Below are positions 23,160-35,512 of a DNA stretch of 64,000 bases, in pieces. Every line of letters starts with the position of its first letter. Within the stretch, counting starts at the first letter, position 1. The notes under the pieces were generated by a model. The model was not told the origin of the DNA, did no database searches, and worked only from the letters and a program-made list of their open reading frames with translations. The stretch lies in NCBI GenBank assembly GCA_009192285.1, contig WBVU01000010.1, forward strand, positions 1,424,111 through 1,488,110. Direction: 5' to 3'. The position numbers were made by a program, and so were the translations under genes. The stretch comes from Morchella semilibera (Eukaryota > Ascomycota > Pezizomycetes > Pezizales > Morchellaceae).

Positions 23160-24315
23160 AATTCGTTGCAGCTAGGGAAAGCCCTTCTCCTTATACGGCA
23201 GTGAAAAAATTCGGCATATTGAATTCACATATAGGTGTGTGCACTGTGGATACGGTAGGTATATCACTGGTAATAATTCATACTTCCACCACCATTAATT
23301 AACTACATATACCGCCACACTCGCGAGGCAGCCAAACGTTGAATGGCTAGATTCCGGTCAGCAGATCGGCGAATATTCCGCGAGTGTTGAAAAACGTGGT
23401 TTGAGCCGCACTATTCTTTTCTTTTTTGACTTACTACATACCTACATATTCCTCTAGCTACATGGTGCAGCGGGTGAGAGATGTAGGGCATCAGACCACC
23501 TTCCTACATAGTATTCTGGGTGCAACAACAGTATGGACCATCTCTCACTCCAAGAAGCCCCTGGGACTTGCATGTTTGGGCGCTCCGAGGACATTGCCAC
23601 TGCTTCCCAGGTTGGGGGACTCAGAGTTATGTGTGTGTGCGAGTAAGAAGGTGGTGGGAGTACCATACTGGGTGGTGGTGTCTGGGGGACAATACCCTCT
23701 TTTACTGGCATAGAGTGGTCAAATATTTAGGCGATGTCACGTTCGGGAACCCTAGCTCTCGTCACTTTGTTTTGCTTTCGCTCTCCCCCGCAAGTTAAGT
23801 GTGGCTGCCCTTCAGTTAATTGTGGTCATAATTGCCGTTACTCTACTAAACTTTTCGGAATTGCTTCCAGTTTGAGTCTGCGAGGATTATATCCGTTCTG
23901 CTGTGTTTCTGGACAAGTGCCTGGTCTCCAAAGAAAAAGGCCACACCCTGGCCGCTGCCGATTGGCCAATCTCCCCAATGAGCACCGGCTTCTTCATCTT
24001 GAGTATACATAACATATATCGCACCGGCTTTCTGGGCCTGCCATGGTCCGTACCCGGGTTGGGATTTTTTTTTTCTGTGTGTGCTTATATATATATAAAG
24101 ACCATATGGCACCACTTTTTTTCTTCCTGGGTTATCCGTCTGTGATTGTTGCTGCTGCCTTTTCGCCAGCTTGATCCTTTGATCTTGGGCCTGCGCCGCT
24201 TTTCGTCCCCCCCCCCCCCGCGCCTAAAGCTGGCCTGCAAAAGCTACGGCCACCTAATTGATATTGTTCAATCCCCCCACTCACGTTATTTACCGTAATC
24301 ATAATATCAGCTACG

Positions 24316-26446
24316 ATGTCTGCTACTTCCGTTGATGTTGTAATTGTAGGGGCCGGTGTGTGGTATTTTTTTTTTTTCTCTGTTACTGTTCTTTCTGATA
24401 TTTTTTTATTTTGCACTCCCCCCTTGGCCTCATCGGCCTCATATTCATTTGACAACTTGCACTCCTATAATCCAAGGAGAATAGAAATGCTTTTTTCTAC
24501 TTTATTTTCTTATTGCATATGCAAGAAAGGACCGTACTGAACAAAGATGCGGGCTCCCGTGGCCCAACCCCGGGCATGAAATAGGACCCTTTGGAATCAT
24601 TGCCGCAAAAACATATCTCGAACTCAACCCCACGGCTCTACTGACGATCCTCGAGACTGACACTTCTTTGGGAGGTGCATGGAGCAAGACTCGAATCTAC
24701 TCAGGGATGTACTCACAGTCTCCCCTGGGGATGATCGAGTTCAGTGATGCGCCAATGAAACCAACAAAAGACCAGTTCCATGGATATGTCCCAGCACACC
24801 ATGTCTACGAATACCTAGAAGAGTACACAAGGACACACGTCTACAACGGTCGTGACATCAAGAGTCGAATACGCCTCGATAGTCGTGTCACAAGCATCAA
24901 GAAGATACGAAATACAAACTCTACAAGAAACTCTTGGGTCGTGTGTACCGACAAGGGCGATGTTATTACGAGCGAAAAACTTATGCTTGCAACCGGTATC
25001 ACCTCGAAGCCAAATATTCCGGTATTTGACAATGAGGGCTTCACACCACCAATGCTACACACTAAGGATCTGGCACGACTGGCGCCGTCGTTCGTGGAGT
25101 CGGAGGGTGTCAGGAATGTGGTGGTACTAGGAGGTTCAAAGTCTGCGTTCGATGCGGTTCATATGTTTCTGTCGGCAGGGAAGAATTTGCAATGGGTGAT
25201 TAGAGATAAAGGCTCTGGGCCCGCAGGGATGAGTGCGCCGGATAGTGCACCAGTGTATTATGATAATGCGCACCAAATATTGGCAACCAGGCTGATGTCG
25301 AAGCTCAGCCCATGCATTTTTGAACCGAGGGATTCATGGATGAAGTTTTTTCATCAGACAAAGGTGGGAAGATGGATTACAGACAGGGTATGGAGTAGCA
25401 TGCAGTCGAGGTGGATAAGGGCGGCGAGGTACGAGCGAAGTGATAACATGAGTAGACTGAGGCCTCAACTCCCGTAGGTTTTTCTTTTATCTTGCAGGCC
25501 AACTATCAATGCCAAATACTAAATATTTAATATCGCATAGGATATTCTGGAGTTCCGACAATGTCGGCGTCTCCAACACACCCGGTTTCTGGGATACCAT
25601 CTCCCATGCCAAAGTACACCGAACCTCGATATCAAAACTCGTCGACTCCTCCATTCTCCTCCAAAACGGCGAATCCCTTCCCTGTGACCTCTTAGTAATG
25701 TCAACAGGGTGGGATATAACCTTCCCCTTCTTCACCCCTGAGGACTCGGCCGCCCTCGGCCTCCCCGTCCCCATCTCCTTCCAGTCCATGGTCGATGCCA
25801 AAAAATGGGAGCATCTTGAGGCTGCCGCCGACGAGAATATCATATCAATGTTCCCGCGCCTGCGCACGCCACCAGATTACTACCGGCAACCGCCAAGCAC
25901 GACGCAGTTCTACCTGTACCGCGGGATGGTCTCGCCACATGAAGTAGCGTCAGGCGATAACTCAATCGTCTTCCTGGGACAGGTGGGCGCCGCGCAGTCG
26001 TTCCAGATCGCGGAGACGCAGAGTATATGGGCTGCTGCGTATCTCATGGGGGATATGCAACTACCAGATGTGCACGAGGTTGAGAACGATATTGCACTGA
26101 CGAATGTATGGAGGCGGAGAAGGTATCTCTCAGTTGGAGAGAGGAAACCAACTTTTATGCATGATGAGCTTGCGGTTTGGACCCCCTCCCCCTCAAAAAA
26201 TAAAAAAATAAAAAAATAAGGTTGGTGTCGAGTGATAGCTAATGATTCTGGTTTAATTTTTTCTTTTAGTATGTAAGCATGCTGCTTCGAGACCTCGGTG
26301 TAAACCACCTCAGGAAGGGTGGATGGAGGGAGATGGTACAACCATACTGCAACAAGGATTACCGGGGGATGCTCGACGAGTACAGGAGGGTTCGGTCAAA
26401 ACAGGAGGACTATAATAGTAATATCAAACTAAATATGGATGTGTAG
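24316..26446 (+). CDS. Flavin-dependent monooxygenase (FMO/CzcO-like)
   Basis: Predicted FAD/NADPH-dependent oxidoreductase. Exons 24316-24355, 24585-25473, 25541-26174 and 26270-26446 keep frame and give 579 aa. Exon 1 and 2 join to form the FAD dinucleotide motif VVIVGAGPFG near residue 12. A second Rossmann motif, VVVLGGSKSAFD, lies near residue 195 and should bind NADPH. SLGGAWS, LMLATGITSKPNIP and LLVMSTGWDITFPFF are typical of the class, as are a C-terminal VFLGQVG and MLLRDLGV. Intron 1 is long (229 nt) with T-runs. Related fungal enzymes oxidise N- or S-containing metabolites or act in secondary metabolism. No biosynthetic neighbours are present, so the substrate is unknown. The gene sits alone between two empty stretches. 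Confidence 0.88.
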
Positions 26447-28629
26447 GTTTTGTGTGGGATATGTGGGGGATATAATAACACCTTTATGATATCATGCCTA
26501 GCCTAAAAATGGCACGAAAAACAGAAAAACAAAATTATCTTTACTTCCCTCAGGTCTAGCTGCTCTCGTGATGTCCACTTGTGTGCGTATGTTTGTGTTC
26601 TAGGGTTCGTTATAGTTCGGGCACCACTGAAGACCAGACTCTGGTTAGCTAGTAAACTTGACTATCTAGTCTTTCCTCCCCAAAACACAAAGATTGAGAC
26701 CTCCTTCCAAAAACTCTGGGCACCCAAATCTGTACACCACTCGGCCGCCGTCCTACCAAACACAGCCCAACCATCACCTACTGCTTCATCTACCTACCAC
26801 TAGAGCCGCCAGTCACCCAACGCACAGACCCGTAGCTATTTCGCATTAAGGAGCTGGTCACAAATACCTCAGGCTTCCACGAATTAGCGCCAAATCCAAT
26901 CCCGAAACGCTACTACCAGGCACGACAGGATTCTAAACACGTAGATCATACCAGACAGAAGCATGATTACACCACACAATATGCTGTGCTATATACCATG
27001 CACATTAGGTATAATAGGGCACAATATCGCTGTGTTAAGCTTCCCCATGTTTGAAGCAGGGTGGTGGTGGTGGTTTAAGGTTTTGGTGTCTATCTTGTTC
27101 AATGTAGCTTATGCGGGTCCCTGGATGATTTCCCACTTAACCACCACGATATATGTTTGACGGGAGCCGTTCCCCGAGAGAGAGAAAAACACATAATACA
27201 TGCAGTAGACCGGCTTCTCTATGGGCGAGCGGGTGCATCCATTCAGCCACCCCTTACATACATGTATCCAGCAAGTCGAGTCCTGGGGGAGGGGGGCGTA
27301 TGTGTGGTTGCACTACATGTAGGTTGGAACCTAAATAAAATAGCTGGTCAGATGCCCGGGGGCGTGTCTCCCTGATGAGGGATTTGGAGATGGGCTTTTA
27401 ACTAACATTGTGGAGGATATATACATGTAAGTATGTAGCCAATGGTCCCTAACGCCGGCCATCGGCCGTGACATCCTCTGGATCTTCATCTAGCCGGCCA
27501 CGTTATGATAATCCCACGATGTGACGTCCCATAGCTCTGGTATATGGTGATGATGGGTTGATTCTGCCCATGACGGGGCTGGGTGGTGATCAGTTTATTG
27601 TTATCGATATCGACGAGGGGTCGATATGGTCCCGCTAACAACCCTAACCCAATGTCCTCTTCTATAGTACTGGCCAGTTGAACAAGTTCCCTACAGAAGG
27701 TGGCACATAACAAGTATGTATATACGAAGACTGAAATCCATGAGGTTACATGTATATACAAATAGGTTGCGCACATGCACCACATGAATACAAGTACCTA
27801 CTTATGAGGAACACTTGGACACATGTATATATGTTCTGCCCCACTGGTTAAATCTCCCGGTACACACTAAATAGCTACTTTCATTAGCGTGCAGATCTTC
27901 TGGTATCGGGGAGTCGCTGTTGGAAAAGCTATCAATATGCAAGCCCTCCTATACTCTCCCCCAAAACAAACCGACCGACCCCATCTGCGTTCTTAAGTAG
28001 GGACAGGGCTACATGGAGTGCACCTACACTCCCAAGCCAGCCATGGCCGAACTGGGCTCGTTCTGAAGTACTGGTATGGATCCTGGGTAGGTCAGGTCAG
28101 CCCATTGGCGGGATAAAACTGAACGGGAAATCCGGTTCGTTAATTAGAACACGTTATATGTATTGTATATGTACCCACTGGCCCAAGGGCGAAGCAACTC
28201 GCCTACTAACAATTAGCGTGCCTATACATACAAGTACATACATCTATCTCCACACGATGAAGATATATAGACTGGCTACCAACATCTTAAAGACCAAGGC
28301 CCAGTACCCAGAATAACCCCCCCAATCCTGCATATCCGTCATGTTCCGTTAATTTCAACCAGAATCACCAAAACTCACTCGATTCCCGCCCCACGCAACC
28401 ACCCCACCCAATGCCCCACACATTGCAATCTACGGGCGTACATACTTCGGCATCGCACTTATGCACCGAATCTCAGATATCCCCCGCCTCGCGAGCGACG
28501 CAGTGCTAGACTTAGCTCAGAAGTATCTACATTCATTCTCGCTGCCCAGCCATGCCATGCGTTGGCTAAACACACCGTCAACTAATCAGCTCCGAGGAGA
28601 CCCCACTCGTTGATGAATGCCCCCCCCCC

Positions 28630-28692
<63 letters not shown>

Positions 28693-29614
28693 CTCCCCAA
28701 CATCGTAACCAGATCGGCAGCTACCCCCGGTCCCAGATTATAACCCTAACCCACGACCACGTGGGCCAAACATGGCATGTCCTGTTTTTTTTCTCTCTTT
28801 CTTTACTTTCACTGGATGCGGGGGGTTTGTAGTTGGCCTGTAACTTCGCGTGGGAGATGGGGAACAGTAGCGTAAGGCCTGGTCTACCTACACGGCGATA
28901 GAGTGGGCGGAGGGGAGCGGGGAAGAGGGTGAGTGATGATGTGTGAAGCTGGGGGCGGGCGGGCAGGTTTGTGGAATTGTGACCGATTGTGATCATTGCC
29001 GGCGGCGGTGGTGGGGAGTCGCATTCACTTTTGAAGGGGGAGTAATAGGACGGGTATGATAGGTGTGTCATGTCATGTCATGTCATGTAGAGATGTAATA
29101 GCCATTGATTTTTTTTTGTCCGCAAAATGAAATATCTGCAGTTTCCCCACCAAAAAAAAAAAAAAAAAACTCCATAAGAAAGGGGTAATAAAAGATAATT
29201 AATTGAAAAAAAAAAGATGTTGAAAGCGCTGATCTCTTGCCCCTCCCCCAACCCCAATATACCACTGAAAAACAAAGTGTGAATAAAAATAAGTAGAAAA
29301 GACGAATAAAAATCATTTCCCCCTTTGACCTTGATGTTTAAACGTTAGGAATGCCGGTTGCGAAAGAAAAAGATAATAAATAATAAAAAAAATTATTACA
29401 GAATATGGACAAGTTTCTCTCTTCCCCTACGGGCGCAGTCGTAGAATCTCTTCACGAGCCAAAAAAAAAAAAGGAAGAAGAAAGGAAAAGAAAAGGAAAA
29501 AAAGAAAAACATAAAATCTGCCCTGGCCCCTCCCCTTCAAACACCGCGCTATTTCCAGTTCTCCCTCTTTAAACCGATGAACTGATGGTCGCGAGTTCGC
29601 GTTGGTGCCGACCA
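26447..29614. other. Spacer with C homopolymer
   Basis: No supported gene. It holds four TACATGTA octamers (27259, 27314, 27422, 27747), one short AACCCTAAC telomere-like hexamer pair, and the extreme C-run at 28620-28689. The final 500 bases, downstream of the Pro/Thr-rich ORF, are A/T-homopolymer rich. Confidence 0.5.
28620..28689. repeat. Extreme poly-C tract
   Basis: Ten C's, two G's, then 58 uninterrupted C's (28632-28689) followed by CCTCCC-type sequence. The G-rich complement can form a quadruplex and the C strand an i-motif. Such a tract is also a prime site of assembly-length error. Confidence 0.9.
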
Positions 29615-30322
29615 TCATATGTGCGGACTCTTCGCCCGGAGCCTTTTCAGCCGGCCTGCCGGCCCCGTGTAGCTCTTGTACACCTCCTTCCTGAACTCGC
29701 CTGGATTCTTGACCGCCATGGCAGGCGAGCGCTTGCGACCACCACCAGCAGGCGCAGGGGAAGCTACGGCTGGCTGCTGTTGCTTCTTCTTTTGCCTCTG
29801 CCTCTGCCTTTTCTCCTTCCCCTTACTACCACCACTGTCCGCGGGCTCCTCGCCATAAAATGACTCAGGCGTAAGTGGCTCAGCGGCGAAGCCAGCCAGA
29901 CTGGAGCTTGTTGTCGCACTTCCTGGCGATAGCTCACGGCCTAGCGGCGGCGGGGGGGACAGTGACATTCCACGCTCGAAGGACGCGGGTGCTTCTTCCG
30001 AGTCTTGTTCTTGCTGCGCTGAGCACACGGGGAGATTGACGGCGGCGCCGAGGAGGACAGATGCATATTTCGCTATGAGCGCGCGGATGCGCTTGATGTC
30101 TGCGTCGACCTCTGCGGGCGTAGCGCCGGCGGGGAGTGCGCTGAAGGGGCCGCTCTGAAACCAGTGGTCGATTTCGGTGGTGGTTGGGGGGGTTAGAGTT
30201 TTGGGGGGCGGCTTGGTGCGACGGCGGCGTTTAGAGGGTTGGGGAGTGGTTGTTGTGCTGTTGGTTGTTGTGCTGGGTGTTGTAGTTGTGGTGGTGGTTG
30301 TGGTGGTGGTAGGTTTTGTCAT
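29615..30322 (-). CDS. Hypothetical Thr/Pro-rich basic protein
   Basis: An intronless 235-codon frame with an ATG at 30320-30322. It begins with a Thr homopolymer-like stretch, then a basic block (PSKRRRRTKPPPK) that could act as a nuclear localisation signal. A more ordinary segment follows (TEIDHWFQSGPFSALP...VDADIKRIRALIAKYASVLL) with helix-like spacing. Next come a Ser/Pro-rich acidic middle (LTPESFYGEEPADSGG) and a highly basic, Gln-rich end finishing GRLKRLRAKSPHI. I recognise no family. The ordered central helix and the consistent composition over 235 codons argue that it is real. Nuclear location is inferred from the basic blocks. The upstream region (30323-31450) is a patchwork of simple repeats, including GTGCA, GA and CTT units. 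Confidence 0.55.
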   Translation of the reverse strand: MTKPTTTTTTTTTTTPSTTTNSTTTTPQPSKRRRRTKPPPKTLTPPTTTEIDHWFQSGPFSALPAGATPAEVDADIKRIRALIAKYASVLLGAAVNLPVCSAQQEQDSEEAPASFERGMSLSPPPPLGRELSPGSATTSSSLAGFAAEPLTPESFYGEEPADSGGSKGKEKRQRQRQKKKQQQPAVASPAPAGGGRKRSPAMAVKNPGEFRKEVYKSYTGPAGRLKRLRAKSPHI

Positions 30323-31053
30323 AGCTTAATTTTTTTTTTTTTAATTTTTTGGTTGTAGCTGTGGTTGTGGTGATGCTGGCTGGTGGTTGTGAGTTGGGTT
30401 GTGGTGTGCAGTGCAGTGCAGTGCAGTACAGCGCAGTGCAGAGTGCACTGGATAAGCACGAAAAGAAATGTTAGCTGCCGGTGGTAAATTCGGTTTAGTT
30501 TGGCCTTGGGTGCTTAGAGGAAGTGATTGACCTTCTCTTATGAATAAGCGATGGCGTGGGTGAATGTGGGGGAGGGAGGATTGAGTGAGCGAAGAGGGTG
30601 TGGGGAGAGAGGGAGGTGGGAATGGGAGTGGGGAGGGTGGGAGGGTGGAGGGGGTTTAGAACATACCAATGGGGGCGAGGGGGGGGGGGATTTCGAGAGG
30701 GTCTATGATCAGTGATTGTTGTTTGCCTCGCGAGTCTCAGAATGGATTGTGGATTGGGGAAGGAAGGAAGGGGTTTGTGTAGGTATGGAAGTGTAGTAAT
30801 AGTGGCAGTAGTGGTAGTAGTAGTAATAGTAAGACTCGACTTGAGGCGAAGCAAGTGACTCGAGACTCGAGACTCGATGATTCAAGAGTTGGAACCAAGA
30901 AAGAGGGAGAGAGAGAGAGAGAGAGAGAGAGCTATTTGGTACTAACAAGAAGTAGTAGTAGAAGAAGAAGGTCCGTGATGCACGGAAGGTTCCCCTGTGT
31001 TGGGAGAGAGAGAAAGAAAGAGAGAAAATAGTTAACGGGTGTAACAACAAGTA

Positions 31054-31087
<34 letters not shown>

Positions 31088-34000
31088 TTGTCCTTCTTCC
31101 TCTTTGGTATCAGTGGCAGTGACAGTGGCAGCAGTAGTAGAAAAATAGTAGTAATAGTAGCAATAGCTAACCCAGTTGTCTCTGTTCTGTCTGCTGTGGC
31201 TTGGTTGTCTTGAGAGCGAGAGCGAGAGAGAAAGAGAGAGAAGATCGGGACCAAGTCATAGACCCCCCCAAAAAGATTTACTAAAACAACCACCCAAGAA
31301 GAACGTCCCTTTTTTTTTTATTTGCACGCTCTCTTCCTTTTTTCTAAAAAAAAAATAACGAGGGGCCCCAAAAGCGACTGGCGGGGTTTGCCGTTTTTTT
31401 TTTTTTTTTTTTTTTCTCTCTTTTCCCCTTCTCTAATAAGCTACCCACAACGCACCCACTACGTCCCGATTCTTACTGGCAACCGGTCGGGGCACTAGGA
31501 AGAAACTCGGGAAAAAAATAGAGAGAAAGATGGGTCAAGTTGTTGTGTTGCGCCCTGTACACGTAATCGAGTGATTACCGATGACTCGGGGTAGGTCTGC
31601 GGTTGATTGCTGGTGATGAAGGGTCGCCGCGGCTCCCCAAAGGTTTTTTTTTTTTCTTTCCCTTTCTCCCCACAGCAGTTTATATTGTTTTTTTCTTTTA
31701 GAATTTTGTAATTTTTGGTAAAGATGGAGAGGGTTTGGACCGTTTTAAAAAATAAAAAACAAAAAGGGAGGGGAGGGGAGGGCGATAGTAGAGAAGGGGG
31801 GGGGGCAGCCTTTATAACAACTAATTTCTTATCTGCTGTTTTTTTCCGGGGCGACCGATCCGAGCCGCATTTGCTTACGGGGTTTGAAGTGCATTGAATG
31901 GATACATTGGGTGATGACTTAACCCTAACATCTTTTGGCCTCAACACTTCACAATCATTTATCACTTCCACATCACATGTATATGCTGAGGCATTCCAAC
32001 ACAGATCATTCCCCTCCATAAAGCATAGAGTCTCCTGATCTTCGACACCACCACCCACCAATAATATCGTGATGTTTTGTAGTTCCCGGCACAGCCGGCC
32101 ATGTGCAATGGAAGCCGAAGCCGGGATTCTAGCTCAACAAGCGACAATTATTTGAGGATCCTCCTTCGAATTCCTACCATCTATTTTATGGCCTTTTTTT
32201 TCTCTCTTTCTCTGGTAACTGCCCAACCACCACATACCAATTACTTCTCAAATGTGACAAAGCACGTACTCGCTCAAAGAGAGAGAACCCACTTGATGCC
32301 ACACCCTCGCAGATCTTAACAAAGTACAGTCTACTGTACGCACATGGGGGAGGGGAGGGGGCGGTAATCCCTACTACCCAGCTTTCCCTTGATCATGAAA
32401 TGTGCCTCAACTCAAAAGGCAGCGAGTAAGGGTCATCGCAACGCACTTCTACCACGACTGCTGAAAGACACTCAGGCTTGCTTCATTCCCCATACCCATC
32501 GCTAATACTGTCTCTCTTCGAATTCACCCACTACCCAAGGCGCCCAACACAGGGTTAGGGCTAACTTCTTTAGGTCTCGCCACTGACTCGGCCGAAAGCA
32601 CCACATCGCTTCTTACAAGCATAAAAAGAATTGCAATGGGAAACTAGGGTAACTGTACTGCGTTGTTTCTGGGGAGTAAATAGATACTTTGTCTTTGTGC
32701 TAGGTCGGGATCATAGGTTATCACTCGCTTCGACGATCACATGCTAGAAATGCCCGTTTGGGGTTGGGGGCAAAAGGGCAAAAAGATAAAAATAAAAATC
32801 TTTTTTTCTGTGGAATTCTTTCGTTCGTTACGATCTGAATTCTGGATGGAGCACCGCGAGTGAAGTGAATCAACCATAACACACCACAGGAACAGTCAAC
32901 CCTGGATGGGGTTCCCGGGAGGAGGGGGGGGGGTAGTAACGGCACCTTATTTGGGTGCCCATAGGAGAGGGGTAGGCTGGGGGAGGGGGTATATTATGCG
33001 GTGCGCCGCTTGATAACTTGTGGGGAGAACTTGGGGGGTGTGGAAATCGCTTATCTCCCCAGATCTAATAATGTATGGTTGTTGGTTCCACGGTGTAATG
33101 CTTGTTTCAGGGATGCCTTCCCCCCCTCTCTTGGGGGGATGGTCGAACAAACTTAAGGTCCTCAAGCGTAGTGTAGGACTTGTATATTTGGCACTAGCTT
33201 GGACCACTTGGCCATAAGTCCTTGGTATTGGTGTGGAAGGCGATTTGTGGTCTTGACAGGAAATTGTAATCTGGCATTTCAGTTGTGGACAACGTATATA
33301 TCATGCAATAGTGTCCTCAGCACGTCGTCGCTGGCTTGTACATGTGGCTCCAAACAGTTTTATGACATCTCGTACTTTATCGTGGGAGTGGAATTGTTTT
33401 TTTGACTGTCACTATAAGTAGAACACGCTCCTCCCCTCGACTTTCTTCGGCTTACGCTGTATGTAGTTCATCGGTCTCTGCTATTGGACGTCGCATGCAC
33501 TACAACTATGGGATCCGGAGTTCTGGGGGAACTTCTACTAATTTAAACAACTGTTGGTAACTATAGCCTAACTACCATCGAGCGACTCTGATAATACATC
33601 GCTGACCAGTACCGAATTTGAATCCCTACTGTAGCCTATCTATCGGGGGACCTAGCTTGAGGGGCTTGGTCGTGAATACTTTAAGCTACCGATATATAGT
33701 AGATATGGGTGATTTTGGCCGCAACCCAGAGTTCCCCTTCGGCCCGGCTTGGCCCGGCCTGTGTGTGTGGGCTTTGGTGGACTCCGTTTCCTCTCCAGGG
33801 CTCACTCCTGATAAAAGACAGCGTACAAGCTAAAGATAGTAAGCTATCTTAAAAGATGGGAAGGAGCAGCAACAACTTCTCGATACGGTCTGGCTAAGCT
33901 TTGCTACACTTTTCTATCTTTAAAGAAGGTTGGGGCTTAGCACATATGGTGCTACTATCAATATTAGGCAAGGAAGGCCCAAAACCGGGTTCCAATGTTT

Positions 34001-35240
34001 AAATGGCAATTCATTCAACTGTTACATGATTAGTCGTGTTAATGGGGGGATATATGGGGGTTAAAAAGTTAAAATATTCCTGATCATTGCAGAGGCTGGG
34101 TGAGAGCCCCAAAACTGGCTAGCCTAGGTAAGTGAACTTGAAAGTCTTCTGGCCTCTGCCAGAAAAGTTAACCGGATCAATTTGCTGACCGGATCAGCTA
34201 AACCAGTTAAATTTCACTTACTCTGGCCGGGAAATAAAAAACACGATCCTGGGGATAGTATGTTCTGCCCTACTGGCGAAAGCCTCCTATCCGCGGACCT
34301 CCGCCCCGCTCGGGTGATCTAGTCGGTGCCCCACGAGTTATCTTCGATGAAGGAACAGACCTCTCCCCTAGCGGTTGTTCGAGTGGCTAGAGGATTCATC
34401 TAATCCTATGAAGGGGTAACATTAATGTAGGTTCGTAAATAGGCCAACTTGACTTGTATGGATATTTTGGGTAGGCAACCTATCGGCGAAATTAACTGAA
34501 TGGTGCACCCATTCATGGACTGAAAATATATATTGACTACATGGCAGTTGTAGGTGAAGAGTGGCATCCGGCTGCATGTGAATATGATCACGAGAAAAGG
34601 GATCGTATCACGCGACGATGTGCATGTAATAAATATCTAATATCTTGTACAATTTATTGTGCATCCGTTACCAAAGCTATTCTCCTTATGACTAATAGTG
34701 AGTTGGCCAAATTTTTATACTTATCCCCAACTCATCTTCATACAATCTATCCATATATACCGCTCCCTTCTAGAACTCCTAGTCTTGCGATGTCTATAGG
34801 CCTGAGATATTGCCCATATGCATCTACACGACCAATAGCTTACCACCCAAACTTGCGCCGATCGATAAGGATTTTAACCCCGCACCCGTTATCATTCTAT
34901 ATACTATCAATCTATCGAACAGGTGGCACGGAATACGCTATAATACCGAAGCTCGGTGGTCAATGAACCTTAAGGGTTCTAGGTGGTATAATACCTGGTG
35001 GCTATCCGCCCCACCGTTTTCAGTTACCTAAAACAAAGTCCGATGGCCCAAAGAGAAGGAAAAAGACACCAAGTGGTTAACTGTAGAGTTCTTCGGAGAG
35101 AGTGCTAAACAGTTCTCTGCTTAGTTGCGGGCTTGAAATTAGTGAGAGTTCTGGGATAGGTTGGGGAGTAGGCGCACGAGGAGTATATCGGTTTGGTTTT
35201 GAAAAGGTCTATACTGACACAGTTCTCGATAACGTCTGAT
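30323..35240. other. Simple-repeat-rich region and spacer
   Basis: 30.3-31.4 kb is built of microsatellites: GTGCA units (30406-30450), GGT/GTT-rich tracts, GA units (30906-30931), CTT units (about 31054-31090), then a T-run near 31394-31415. This may be the 5' region of the minus-strand ORF at 29615-30322. 31.5-35.2 kb has several short frames but none with motifs. A hairpin-rich stretch at 34126-34215 contains TCTGGC/GCCAGA and repeated ACCGGATCA words. No gene is supported. Confidence 0.5.
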
Positions 35241-35242
35241 AA

Positions 35243-35500
35243 AGGGCCGTTTGGGAGCTGGCCTCGTAGAAAAAAACGTTTCATACTCCTGGGAAACGGA
35301 GAAATTTCGAAACGGAGTCTTAAGCAAAAAAGTAGATCCAAGTTTCTTATTGGAGATCTCCGTTTTCACGGAGTTAATGTTGTTTTCTGGCCCGCAAAAT
35401 GGGTCGCCAAACACAACACATTTTCCCAGAATGGAGTTTCCACCAGAACGGAGTTTTAAGCCTCCATAACTCCGTTTTGGATGGCTCCCAAACGGGCCCT
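35243..35500. mobile_element. MITE-like element, GGGCC-GTTTGGGAGC termini
   Basis: AGGGCCGTTTGGGAGC at 35243-35258 is answered by GCTCCCAAACGGGCCCT at 35484-35500, a terminal inverted repeat with one indel. The interior repeats AACGGAG/CTCCGTT words in both orientations (for example near 35294, 35310, 35360, 35448 and 35470), typical of subterminal transposase-binding repeats. The sequence ATAACGT occurs just outside both ends and may be a decayed 7-8-bp target duplication. No coding capacity for a transposase exists in the ~260 bp. The terminal sequence resembles hAT-type elements; that assignment is tentative. Confidence 0.7.
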
Positions 35501-35512
35501 AAATAACGTAGA

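Larger units (their letters stand above)
19641..24315. other. Gene-poor spacer upstream of the monooxygenase gene
   Basis: No supported gene. Contents seen: a GGCT tandem run near 19875-19898, one TACATGTA at 20645, an 18-bp imperfect inverted repeat at 20936-20998, a 32-T run at 21342, and a TA dinucleotide repeat at 23136-23159. The last ~200 bases contain a C-run at about 24210 and lead directly into the monooxygenase start codon. Confidence 0.5.

Noticed and set aside
27640-28760. AACCCTAAC telomere-like words
   Set aside because: Only single units, scattered; no tandem array, so not a telomere or interstitial telomeric block.
31495-32061. 188-codon minus frame
   Set aside because: It runs through poly-T and G-run DNA giving Phe/Lys/Pro noise; no motif.
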